Assembly: GCA_964491425.1 (NCBI GenBank)
Contig: CAZBFR010000016.1
Coordinates: forward strand, 1-15,933
Direction of reading: 5' to 3'
DNA from: CAYFMS01 sp964491425
Lineage (GTDB): Bacteria > Patescibacteriota > Patescibacteriia > UBA9934
Length of the DNA stretch: 15,933 nt
Made by a program: the position numbers and the translations under genes. The notes under the pieces were generated by a model. The model ran no database searches. It was not told where the DNA came from and worked only from the letters and a program-made list of their open reading frames with translations. The stretch's first letter is position 1. Each line of letters starts with the position of its first letter. Positions 6,667 through 13,644 of this stretch are shown piece by piece.

Positions 6667-6882
6667 ATGGTCGAAAAACAATTCATTGAAATGCGCGGTC
6701 GGGTAGACGAATCTCTCCCTGGTGGCCATTTCAGAATTACGCTCGAAAACGAGCAAGAAATCATTGCTCATCTTTCCGGGAAGTTGCGGAAGTTTAGAAT
6801 CCGTATCATGCCAGGAGATGATGTCAAAGTAGAGATCAGCCCTTATGATCTCACAAAAGGTCGAATCACGTATCGCTTCTAG
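6667..6882 (+). CDS. infA: translation initiation factor IF-1
   Basis: A 71-residue S1/OB-fold protein that binds the 30S A site during initiation. It is full length for the family (usually 72). It shows the characteristic opening MRGRVDESLPGGHFRITLEN, the SGKLRKFRIRIMPGDDVKVE core and the end SPYDLTKGRITYRF. The frame is open upstream, but the bases there are the -35 and -10 boxes of P2, so ATG 6667 is the start. There is no Shine-Dalgarno, and the leader is predicted to be only a few bases. It is the first gene of the ribosomal block. Confidence 0.97.
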   Translation: MVEKQFIEMRGRVDESLPGGHFRITLENEQEIIAHLSGKLRKFRIRIMPGDDVKVEISPYDLTKGRITYRF

Positions 6883-6909
6883 CGAAACGGCATCTCAACC
6901 TTTACAAGG

Positions 6910-6933
6910 TCACCGTTTATTTAAGGTGATTTT
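6910..6933 (+). other. small hairpin in the infA-rpmJ spacer
   Basis: TCACC (6910-6914) pairs with GGTGA (6925-6929) around a 10-base AT-rich loop, followed by four T. It is too weak for a confident terminator but could act as an attenuator or processing site between infA and rpmJ. Confidence 0.25.
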
Positions 6934-6952
6934 CGTTAATTCAGCCCAATCT

Positions 6953-7066
6953 ATGAAAGTACGATCGTCGGTAAAAAAGATGTGTCGCGATTGTCGAACA
7001 ATTCGACGAGAAGGTCGCGTTCACGTTGTTTGCAAAATTGCAAAGCATAAACAAAGACAAGGATAA
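6953..7066 (+). CDS. rpmJ: ribosomal protein L36 (bL36)
   Basis: A 37-residue large-subunit protein. It opens MKVRSSVKKMCRDC and ends in KHKQRQG, matching the family along its length. The zinc ligands of the C+ form are present: C11 and C14, C27, and a histidine in the AKHKQ segment. It follows infA by 70 bp, an unusually wide gap for this block, and its stop leads directly into rpsM. No clear Shine-Dalgarno precedes the ATG. Confidence 0.95.
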   Translation: MKVRSSVKKMCRDCRTIRREGRVHVVCKIAKHKQRQG

Positions 7067-7068
7067 TT

Positions 7069-7455
7069 ATGGCACGAATTGCTGGAGTAACCCTCCCAAA
7101 CACAAAGCGCGTCGTTATTGCTCTTACCTATATTTCAGGTATCGGTGATACAACCGCGACAAAGATTTTGAAAAAGGCAAATGTTGACGCGTCTATTCGC
7201 GTAAAAGATTTGTCGCAAGATCAAGAAAACTTGATCCGTACGATTGTTGAAAAGGAATACCGTGTCGAAGGAGAACTTCGTCGAGATACCCTTTCTAACA
7301 TTAAGCGTTTGAAGGATATCGGTTCATACCGAGGAAGCCGACACGCGAAGAACCTTCCGGTTCGAGGTCAACGAACAAAGACGAACTCGCGAACAGTTCG
7401 AGGAAACGTTCGAAAGACGGCTGGAAGCGGACGACGAATTGCTACAAAGACATAA
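7069..7455 (+). CDS. rpsM: ribosomal protein S13 (uS13)
   Basis: A 128-residue small-subunit head protein, about the usual length. It begins MARIAGVTLPNTKRV, carries the helix-two-turns-helix core around YISGIGDTTATKIL, the segment GSYRGSRHAKNLPVRGQRTK that contacts 16S rRNA and the P-site tRNA, and a basic tail. It is preceded by AAGGA five bases before the ATG, one of the few Shine-Dalgarno-like sites here. The junction with rpmJ is TAA-TT-ATG. Arginines are mostly CGA. Confidence 0.98.
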   Translation: MARIAGVTLPNTKRVVIALTYISGIGDTTATKILKKANVDASIRVKDLSQDQENLIRTIVEKEYRVEGELRRDTLSNIKRLKDIGSYRGSRHAKNLPVRGQRTKTNSRTVRGNVRKTAGSGRRIATKT

Positions 7456-7456
7456 T

Positions 7457-7918
7457 ATGGATGAAATTGTAAAAACAGAAGGAGAAGGGGCGGAGGTAAA
7501 GGCCGTAGCTCCAAAGAAGGATCAAAAGAAATTCCTTCGTACCGCAAAGGGAAAGAAGCGCGCTGTCGTTTCGATTCCTAAGGGTCGAGTATACGTACAA
7601 TGCTCGGTAAACAACACGATCGTTTCGGTAACGGACCAAAACGGAAACCTTGTTTCCTGGTCAAGTGCTGGACATAGCGGATTTAAGGGTCCTAAGAAGG
7701 CAACCCCTTACGCGGCAAGCGTTGTTGTCGGAAAAGTATGTGATGCGCTCGAGCCGTTTGGAATGAAGGAGGTCCAGGTTTTCGTAAAGGGAGTTGGATC
7801 TGCCCGTGATTCCGCAATCCGAACGCTTAATAGCAAGGGATTGAATGTTGTTTCGATTAAAGAATTAACACCGGTTCCACACAACGGATGCCGACCGCGA
7901 CGACCGCGACGCGTCTAA
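7457..7918 (+). CDS. rpsK: ribosomal protein S11 (uS11)
   Basis: A 153-residue platform protein of the small subunit. The conserved body starts near residue 30 (KRAVVSIPKGRVYVQCSVNN) and continues through GHSGFKGPKKATPYAA and the C-terminal PVPHNGCRPRRPRRV that contacts 16S rRNA. An extra N-terminal stretch of about 25 charged residues makes it longer than the usual ~129. The start is the ATG directly after the rpsM stop (TAA-T-ATG). An in-frame TTG 18 bp upstream would overlap rpsM and is unlikely. No Shine-Dalgarno is visible. Confidence 0.97.
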   Translation: MDEIVKTEGEGAEVKAVAPKKDQKKFLRTAKGKKRAVVSIPKGRVYVQCSVNNTIVSVTDQNGNLVSWSSAGHSGFKGPKKATPYAASVVVGKVCDALEPFGMKEVQVFVKGVGSARDSAIRTLNSKGLNVVSIKELTPVPHNGCRPRRPRRV

Positions 7919-7925
7919 ACGAGAT

Positions 7926-8564
7926 ATGGGTAAAACATTAAAAACAATGGGAAAAATGAGCCGACGTGAAGGCGTTGCGTTGACCGCATCGACCTCCATG
8001 TTGAAGCTCATGCAAAAGCGTGCCTACGCGCCAGGAGTCCACGGTAGCCCAAAGCTCCAAGGACAGGGCGGTAAGCCGTCACGCCTTTCCATTTTTGGAA
8101 AACAGCTTCGAGAGAAGCAAAAGGCGAAGCGTGTGTACGGAGTGCTTGAAAAGCAATTCCGCAACTACTTCGACAAAGCGACAAACATGACGGGAAACAC
8201 GTCGGAAAACCTTCCACGTCTTCTCGAGTCTCGACTCGACAACGTCGTGTACCGACTTGGATTTGCGAAAACACGTCCACAAGCTCGACAGATGGTGAGC
8301 CACGCGCTCTTCAATGTAAACGGAAAGAAACTCAATATTCCGTCTTACCAAGTTCGAGTTGACGATGTGATTGCAATTCGAGACAATAAGAAGAAGAAAG
8401 CTATCTTCAACGACCTCGAGGACCGTTTGAAGAATCAAACCGTTCCAGGTTGGCTTCATTTTGATCGTGCGACCCTAAGTGGAAAAATGGTCAGTCTTCC
8501 AGAAGGAGAAGATTTGAAGGAGGTCTATGATCCAAAATTGATCGTTGAATTTTACTCACGATAA
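7926..8564 (+). CDS. rpsD: ribosomal protein S4 (uS4)
   Basis: A 212-residue primary 16S rRNA-binding protein. It has MSRREGVAL near the N-terminus, YAPGVHGSPK, LREKQKAKRVYGVLEKQFRNY, the S4 RNA-binding domain with ESRLDNVVYRLGFAKTRPQA and VNGKKLNIPSYQVRVDD, and a C-terminal LIVEFYSR. It lacks the four N-terminal zinc cysteines of the C+ form. It starts 7 bp after rpsK. In many bacteria S4 represses its own alpha operon by binding the leader. I see no leader of that kind here. Confidence 0.98.
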   Translation: MGKTLKTMGKMSRREGVALTASTSMLKLMQKRAYAPGVHGSPKLQGQGGKPSRLSIFGKQLREKQKAKRVYGVLEKQFRNYFDKATNMTGNTSENLPRLLESRLDNVVYRLGFAKTRPQARQMVSHALFNVNGKKLNIPSYQVRVDDVIAIRDNKKKKAIFNDLEDRLKNQTVPGWLHFDRATLSGKMVSLPEGEDLKEVYDPKLIVEFYSR

Positions 8565-8585
8565 TTAAGGTCACTAAAAAACACT

Positions 8586-9356
8586 ATGGAGAATATTCTT
8601 CTTCCTTCTAAAATGTCCTTCACCGAGGGTGAAAAGCAACACGAGTCAATCTTGACGATTGAACCGCTTCACCACGGGTACGGAACAACGATGGGAAATG
8701 CGCTTCGACGCGTACTTCTTTCGTCACTTGAAGGAGCGGCGGTTACGTCGGTAAAAATCAAGGGAGTTCAACACGAGTTCTCGACGATCGAAGGAGTTAA
8801 GGAAGATGTGTTACAGCTGATCCTTAACTTGAAACAATTGCGACTTCGCGTTCATTCTACGGAGCCGGTTGTCCTTTCTCTCTCGGTATCGGGACGAGAA
8901 GGCGCGGTTACGGGAGCGGATATTGGAAAAAATGCCGATGTTGAAATCGTAAATGCGGACCATGTTCTTGCGACGATGACTTCGAGCTCGGCGACGCTCT
9001 CGATGGAAATCACGGTTGGACGAGGACGCGGATACTTCCCAACGGAAGAGCGCGATACAACGACAAACGATCTTGGAGTGATCTCGGTTGACGCCTTCTA
9101 CTCACCAGTAGTAAGCGTTGGAATGAAAGTAGAGAACACCCGTGTCGGAGAAGTTACAAACTACGACAAATTGATCATGAACATCGTGACCGATGGAACG
9201 ATCACCGCACAACAAGCGGTAGGCGAGGCGGTAAAGATTATCATCAACCACTACAACTGGATTGATGGTCAACTCAACCACGCTTCACTCACGGAAAAGA
9301 TTCAAGCTGCTTCAGAAACAAAGGAAGAAGATAACTCGGAGGAAGGAAACGAGTAA
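8586..9356 (+). CDS. rpoA: RNA polymerase alpha subunit, without C-terminal domain
   Basis: The 256 residues contain the complete alpha N-terminal domain for dimerisation and beta/beta' assembly: GYGTTMGNALRRVLLSSLEG near 31-50, the STIEGVKEDVLQLILNLK segment, GRGRGYFPTEER near 148-159, and the closing helix AVGEAVKIIINHYNWI. After about residue 230 there is only a short acidic tail, rich in Glu and Asp. The alpha C-terminal domain (about 70-80 residues) that binds UP elements and activators is absent, against a usual length of about 310-330. rplQ starts one base after the stop, so no cut-off remnant follows. It starts 21 bp after rpsD, with AAGG too far upstream (15 bases) to be a good ribosome site. 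Confidence 0.97.
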   Translation: MENILLPSKMSFTEGEKQHESILTIEPLHHGYGTTMGNALRRVLLSSLEGAAVTSVKIKGVQHEFSTIEGVKEDVLQLILNLKQLRLRVHSTEPVVLSLSVSGREGAVTGADIGKNADVEIVNADHVLATMTSSSATLSMEITVGRGRGYFPTEERDTTTNDLGVISVDAFYSPVVSVGMKVENTRVGEVTNYDKLIMNIVTDGTITAQQAVGEAVKIIINHYNWIDGQLNHASLTEKIQAASETKEEDNSEEGNE

Positions 9357-9357
9357 T

Positions 9358-9708
9358 ATGCGTAAACGAGATAATGTAAAAACACTTGGACGAAGTCCAT
9401 CGGCACGAAACGCCGTTCTTCGCGATATCGCGACGAGCGTGATCGTTTACGAATCGATTAAGACGACGCAAGGAAAAGCGAAGACCGCACGCCCGGTTCT
9501 CGAGCAATTAATCACAACGGCGAAAAAGGGCGATTTGACCGCGCGCCGAACGCTTCTTGCGTTCTTCCCAACGGAACAGCCGGTAAACAAGTTGCTTGAA
9601 GTACTTGGACCACGCTACAAGGATCGAACGGGTGGATATACCCGAATCGTGAAGCTTGGAAAGCGTCTTGGAGACGCGGCGGAAGTCGTACGATTTGAAT
9701 TAGTTTAA
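9358..9708 (+). CDS. rplQ: ribosomal protein L17 (bL17)
   Basis: A 116-residue large-subunit protein near the exit tunnel. The family signature is clear: MRKRDNVKTLGRSPSARNAV, ATSVIVYESIKTTQGKAKTA, then GPRYKDRTGGYTRIVKLGKR and the C-terminal EVVRFELV. The ATG follows the rpoA stop as TAA-T-ATG. A GGAGGAAGG stretch ends 11 bases upstream inside the rpoA acidic tail and could serve as a Shine-Dalgarno. The frame is open upstream inside rpoA, but the conserved N-terminus fixes the start here. Confidence 0.98.
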   Translation: MRKRDNVKTLGRSPSARNAVLRDIATSVIVYESIKTTQGKAKTARPVLEQLITTAKKGDLTARRTLLAFFPTEQPVNKLLEVLGPRYKDRTGGYTRIVKLGKRLGDAAEVVRFELV

Positions 9709-9709
9709 T

Positions 9710-10057
9710 ATGTCTAGAGTACAACACAATCTTTCCGCAGACGGAAAAACCCTCGGACGCCTCGCGTCTGAAGTGGCAAGCCGCCTTATCGGAAAGCATA
9801 AAGTCACCTACCAACCACACATCGACGATGGAGACATTGTTCATGTTGCGGACATTGAAAAAGTGACCGTTACCGGAAAGAAGATGGATCAAAAAGTCTA
9901 CCACCACCACACGGGTCACCCAGGTGGACTTAAGACCAAGGGAATGCGAAAATTGTACGGCGAGAGCCCTGCAAAAGTTCTTGAAGCGGCCGTTTGGCGC
10001 ATGCTTCCAAAAAATAAGCACCGAAAGAACCGGTTGTCACGACTCACTATCTCGTAA
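9710..10057 (+). CDS. rplM: ribosomal protein L13 (uL13)
   Basis: A 115-residue large-subunit protein, an early assembly component that binds 23S rRNA. It shows DGKTLGRLASEVASRLIGKH near the N-terminus, VTVTGKKMDQKVYHHHTGHPGG in the middle and the MLPKNKHRKNRLSRL end. It is shorter than the usual ~142 residues: the first ten or so residues and the C-terminal tail are trimmed. It starts one base after rplQ (TAA-T-ATG) with no Shine-Dalgarno. The pairing with rpsI is the usual rplM-rpsI operon, fused here to the alpha operon. Confidence 0.97.
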   Translation: MSRVQHNLSADGKTLGRLASEVASRLIGKHKVTYQPHIDDGDIVHVADIEKVTVTGKKMDQKVYHHHTGHPGGLKTKGMRKLYGESPAKVLEAAVWRMLPKNKHRKNRLSRLTIS

Positions 10058-10059
10058 TT

Positions 10060-10452
10060 ATGGCAGACAAATACTATCAAGCGCTCGGTCGTCGAAAGAC
10101 TTCGATCGCACAGGTACGACTTACACCTGGAACCGGTAAAATTACCGTAAACGATAAGCCAATCGAGAAGTACTTTGTTACAGCTTCGATGCGACAAACC
10201 GTTCTTGGACCTCTTCAAGAGGTTGGAAAGGTTGAGAGCGCCGATATTTCGGCAAAGGTTGTCGGAGGTGGACTTGTCGGACAGTCTGACGCGGTGCGTC
10301 TCGCGATCGCGCGAGCGCTCGTAAAGATGGACGAGGTCTACAAGACGAGTGTGAAGACCAAGGGTCTTCTTACCCGCGACCCACGAAAGAAGGAACGAAA
10401 GAAGTTCGGTCATCGTGGAGCTCGACGCTCAACACAATGGCGAAAGCGTTAA
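10060..10452 (+). CDS. rpsI: ribosomal protein S9 (uS9)
   Basis: A 130-residue small-subunit head protein, full length. It starts with the YYQALGRRKTSIAQVRL segment, has VVGGGLVGQSDAVRLAIARAL in the core, and ends in the basic tail closing WRKR, whose last arginine reaches the P-site tRNA anticodon. It starts after the rplM stop as TAA-TT-ATG with no Shine-Dalgarno. By my count 8 of its 14 arginines are CGA, 4 CGT, 2 CGC and none AGA or AGG. It is the last gene of the block, followed by a terminator. Confidence 0.98.
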   Translation: MADKYYQALGRRKTSIAQVRLTPGTGKITVNDKPIEKYFVTASMRQTVLGPLQEVGKVESADISAKVVGGGLVGQSDAVRLAIARALVKMDEVYKTSVKTKGLLTRDPRKKERKKFGHRGARRSTQWRKR

Positions 10453-10465
10453 TCGCAAAAGAGAG

Positions 10466-10486
10466 TCCCGCTACGGCGGGATTTTC
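10466..10486 (+). terminator. rho-independent terminator of the ribosomal operon
   Basis: TCCCGC (10466-10471) pairs perfectly with GCGGGA (10476-10481) around a TACG loop, followed by TTTTC. It lies 13 bp after the rpsI stop, and the next promoter's -35 box begins directly after the T tract. Confidence 0.85.
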
Positions 10487-10515
10487 TTGTTATTTCGGGG
10501 GATTTTGGCTATAGT
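10487..10515 (+). promoter_or_regulatory. promoter of the polysaccharide operon (predicted leaderless)
   Basis: TTGTTA at 10487-10492 (4 of 6), a 17 bp spacer, and TATAGT at 10510-10515 (5 of 6). The ATG at 10523 lies 7 bases after the -10 box. Confidence 0.6.
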
Positions 10516-10522
10516 AGATTAC

Positions 10523-11977
10523 ATGGAAAAGAAGAGTTTGGTGGCGAATACGGCGTATTTGACCGTGGCGTCAATCGCGCAAAAAGCGGTGGCGTTTTTG
10601 TACTTTGCGTTTGTCGCGCAGGTTATTGGAACGGCGGATACTGGGATATATTTTCTCGCGTTATCGGTTTCGACAATGGTTGCGGTTTTCGGGGATATTG
10701 GAGTAACAAGTGTTCTCGTTCGAGAAATTGCGCGGTCCGCGGAGGAACCAAAAAAATGGATTCGGGCGGTAATGGGAGTGAAGGCGGTTGCGCTCCCTGT
10801 AACGATCGCGATATTGTTTTTCGGATTGCCAATTGTAAATAGCGTTTGGGCGGCCTTTGGTGGGCACGCCGCATTTTCTAGCGAAATAATCGGCCTTGTA
10901 CGGTTAACCGCGCTTGTCGTGATCGCGGATTCGCTATCGCTCGCTTTTTTCGGAGTACTGCGAGGGGCGCGAAACCTCTCCGCCGAATCGCTCGGGATTT
11001 TTGTGGGCCAAGTATTAACGACGCTTGTCGGAGTTGCGCTTATTCGAACCGGCAACGCTTCGCTCTCTTCACTGATTCTTGCGCTAATGATCGGGAGTCT
11101 TTGGAACATGATCTTCTCGGGAGCGCTCGTTATTCGACGTTACGGGATCGGTAGTCTTCTCCCGGATTTTGTCATGGCCCGTAAGATGGCTCGTCTTGCG
11201 GTTGCGTTCTTCGTTGCTGCAATTTTTGTAAAAATTCTCGCCTCTGTTGATAGCGTTTTCCTACAACTTTTCCACGGAGAAGTTGCCGTCGGGTATTACG
11301 CGGTTGCATATAAGCTAACGTACGCGTTCCAGTTTATTCCGCTTGTCTTCGTCGCGGCGCTTTATCCGGAAATGAGTGCACTCGCAAACGACGACGAGCG
11401 CCTTATTCGAACGACCGAGAAAGCGTTTTGGTATATGGGGCTTGTCGCGTTCCCGATCGTCTTCGGGATTTTTTCAGTGGCGGATCAAATTATTCCACTT
11501 TTTTATAAGGAAGAATTTCTTCCGGCGGTTCTACCGTTACAAATAATGATTTTTGTTCTTTTGTTTGTCTTCTTTGATTTTCCGCTTGGATCACTCCTTA
11601 ACGCACGACACCGTCAACGTCTTAAGACAATGACAACGATTCTTACCGTAGTTGTTAATATTATCTGTAACATTATTTTTATCCCTCGCTTTGGGGCTGT
11701 TGGTGCGAGTATCGCCGGGGTGATTAGTTTCCTTTTCATGTTCTCGGTCGATTATTACTTCGCGTCTCGTTTCCTCCCGCTCCGTTTACGGATCTTTGGA
11801 GAGATGCTTATAAAAATCGGTATTCCGTCGGTTGTAATGACGCTCGTTGTATTTTTAATCAAGGGGTTTGTTCCCGTTTTTCTTTCCGCTCCGTTTGGCG
11901 CGATCGTTTTCTTTATTGGAATCGTCCTAAGTGGTGCGTTAAAAAAAGCGGATTTGGTGCGCTATGTCGGGCGTTAA
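10523..11977 (+). CDS. Wzx-like polysaccharide flippase (MOP superfamily)
   Basis: A 484-residue protein with about 12-14 hydrophobic helices. The N-terminus NTAYLTVASIAQKAVAFLYF is typical of the polysaccharide-transport branch of the MOP superfamily, followed by TGIYFLALSVSTM, VLVREIAR and the later LVFVAALYPEMSALAND. These proteins move lipid-linked oligosaccharide repeat units across the cytoplasmic membrane. The frame is open 108 bp further upstream, but that would overlap rpsI, the terminator and the promoter, so the start is ATG 10523. Its 3' end overlaps the next gene by 14 bp. The glycosyltransferases and ligase-like gene behind it support a glycan-export role. It is clearly distinct from the MurJ at the window start. 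Confidence 0.85.
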   Translation: MEKKSLVANTAYLTVASIAQKAVAFLYFAFVAQVIGTADTGIYFLALSVSTMVAVFGDIGVTSVLVREIARSAEEPKKWIRAVMGVKAVALPVTIAILFFGLPIVNSVWAAFGGHAAFSSEIIGLVRLTALVVIADSLSLAFFGVLRGARNLSAESLGIFVGQVLTTLVGVALIRTGNASLSSLILALMIGSLWNMIFSGALVIRRYGIGSLLPDFVMARKMARLAVAFFVAAIFVKILASVDSVFLQLFHGEVAVGYYAVAYKLTYAFQFIPLVFVAALYPEMSALANDDERLIRTTEKAFWYMGLVAFPIVFGIFSVADQIIPLFYKEEFLPAVLPLQIMIFVLLFVFFDFPLGSLLNARHRQRLKTMTTILTVVVNIICNIIFIPRFGAVGASIAGVISFLFMFSVDYYFASRFLPLRLRIFGEMLIKIGIPSVVMTLVVFLIKGFVPVFLSAPFGAIVFFIGIVLSGALKKADLVRYVGR

Positions 11978-12950
11978 TCGTATTCTTGCTCCTACGTTTG
12001 AATATCCGCCAGACGCGGGTGGTATTGGGCGTTACGTAGAGATGATTAAGTTTGCCCTTCCTGAACTTCAGGTTCTTCGACTTGAGGGAGGGAAGCGTTT
12101 TTATCGGTACTTCTTTGAGCTTTGGGGGCGCAGATCCACCTTTGACGCCCTGATCGTTAACGGAGCGTTTCCTCTTGGAACCGTCGCGGTACTTCTACGA
12201 AAACCGTTTTATTTGATCTTTCACGGCAATGATTTCGATTTGGGGAGACGGACTTGGTGGCGACGAAGGCTTATGAAGCGCTACATGCATAAGGCGGTCG
12301 CGGTAATCGCGAATTCGAAGGCGCTCGCGAGAGAAATCGAGGCGTTTTCGGAAAGAGAAGTCGAAGTGTTATATCCTTCGCTCGCCCCGGGGTTTGAGAA
12401 AAATGACACAACCCCTATACCAACCGAACGATTTACAGCTCTTACGATTGCTCGACTCGTCGATCGGAAGGGAATTGATCTCGTACTAGAGGCGATGCGC
12501 GAAATTCCGGATATGGACTATCTTATCATCGGCTCCGGACCGGACGAAGGGCGTCTTAAGAAACTCGCCGAAGGACTTGGTGCGCGGGTTCGATTTTTGG
12601 GACGGGCTAATGACCAAGAAAAGGCCGAGGCATATCGTAAGGCGGACATGTTTATTATGACCCCGAAGATTTTGGAGAATGACCGAGAGGGATTTGGGAT
12701 TGTCTATCTCGAGGCGGGGTATTTTGGACTTCCGGTGATTGCGACGAAGACAAAGGGGGTGGACGAGGCGGTGATTGACGGGGAGACGGGAATTCTTGTT
12801 GGGGAAGGGGAGCTACGCGAAGGGGTGGAGCGCCTAAGGGACGCCAAGGAGAGGAAACGTCTTGGAGAGGGGGGTAAAAGACGTGTCGAGAGAGACGGCC
12901 TTGCGAAGCACCGTATAGACGCGATTAAGCGGATTGTTTATGGCGGATAA
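11964..12950 (+). CDS. GT4-family glycosyltransferase
   Basis: A 328-residue GT-B fold enzyme that transfers a sugar from a nucleotide-sugar donor, probably on the cytoplasmic face of the membrane. The N-terminal domain begins RILAPTFEYPPDAGGIGRYV (6-25), the usual glycine-rich acceptor-side loop. The C-terminal domain shows TIARLVDRKGIDLVLEA (161-177), IIGSGPDEGRLKKLAE (188-203), and the E(x7)E donor motif at E242 and E250 in EGFGIVYLE. The protein is somewhat shorter than the common ~370 residues but has both domains. It overlaps the flippase by 14 bp and the next gene by 11 bp. The sugar cannot be told from sequence. Confidence 0.9.
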   Translation: MSGVNRILAPTFEYPPDAGGIGRYVEMIKFALPELQVLRLEGGKRFYRYFFELWGRRSTFDALIVNGAFPLGTVAVLLRKPFYLIFHGNDFDLGRRTWWRRRLMKRYMHKAVAVIANSKALAREIEAFSEREVEVLYPSLAPGFEKNDTTPIPTERFTALTIARLVDRKGIDLVLEAMREIPDMDYLIIGSGPDEGRLKKLAEGLGARVRFLGRANDQEKAEAYRKADMFIMTPKILENDREGFGIVYLEAGYFGLPVIATKTKGVDEAVIDGETGILVGEGELREGVERLRDAKERKRLGEGGKRRVERDGLAKHRIDAIKRIVYGG

Positions 12951-13644
12951 GGTATCGATCATTATCCCGACGTTTGAGCACGCGAAATCGCTTCCGGGAT
13001 GCCTTGCTTCGATTTATGCCCAAACCTATCCGTCGATTGAGATTATCGTCGTTGACGACGGGTCGACCGATAATACACAAGAAGTGTTGTCGAACTATCC
13101 CGATGTACGTGTTGTAACGCAAGAAAATAAAGGGGCGAATCCGGCTCGGAACGCTGGAGCGGAGCACGCGACGGGGGAGTATCTCTTCTTTTGCGATGCC
13201 GACCTTATTCTTCGTGCAGACGCGATCGAGAAATTTGTTTCGGCGCTTGAAGAGAATCCCGATGTCGACTTTGCCTACAGCGCCTTTAGGTTTGGGTTTA
13301 AGCGGTTTCGAGGTGTGCCGTTTAATGCCGAACGTCTAAAAAACATGAACTATATCCATACCTCGTCTCTTATTCGTCGAGGGAAATTCCCTGGTTTTGA
13401 TCCGGCGATTCGACGGTTACAGGATTGGGATCTTTGGCTCACGATGATTGAGAGGGGGTCGCGGGGCGTTCTTGTCGACGAGTATCTCTTCCGGGTGCGG
13501 ATTGACGGAAACTCACGGATCGGGTCAAGATGGCTTCCGAAGTGGGTGTTTTGGCTTCCGTGGAAACGGCTACCGGTTATGCCGAGCCTTGTTCGGCGCT
13601 ATCTCTCCGCGAAAGAAGAAATTCAAAAAAAGCATGCGCTATGA
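12940..13644 (+). CDS. GT2-family glycosyltransferase
   Basis: A 234-residue GT-A fold transferase. Motifs in order: VSIIIPTFEHAKSLPGCL (5-22), the donor-binding VVDDGSTDN (37-45), GANPARNAGAEHATGEYL (65-82), the metal-binding CDADL (D86, D88), and QDWDLWL (161-167), where the acidic residues fit the catalytic base region. The start is ATG 12940. A TTG two codons earlier is also open, but the ATG gives the usual short N-terminus before the first strand. It overlaps the GT4 gene by 11 bp and the next gene by 4 bp (ATGA). Acceptor and sugar unknown. Confidence 0.9.
   Translation: MADKVSIIIPTFEHAKSLPGCLASIYAQTYPSIEIIVVDDGSTDNTQEVLSNYPDVRVVTQENKGANPARNAGAEHATGEYLFFCDADLILRADAIEKFVSALEENPDVDFAYSAFRFGFKRFRGVPFNAERLKNMNYIHTSSLIRRGKFPGFDPAIRRLQDWDLWLTMIERGSRGVLVDEYLFRVRIDGNSRIGSRWLPKWVFWLPWKRLPVMPSLVRRYLSAKEEIQKKHAL

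Noticed and set aside
7887..7914. Short direct repeat of CGACCGCGACG at the end of rpsK
   Set aside because: It encodes the conserved RPRRPRR tail of S11 and is explained by protein sequence.
10415..10522. Upstream extension of the flippase reading frame into rpsI
   Set aside because: It would run through the end of rpsI, a terminator and a promoter, and has no family similarity; ATG 10523 fits all signals.
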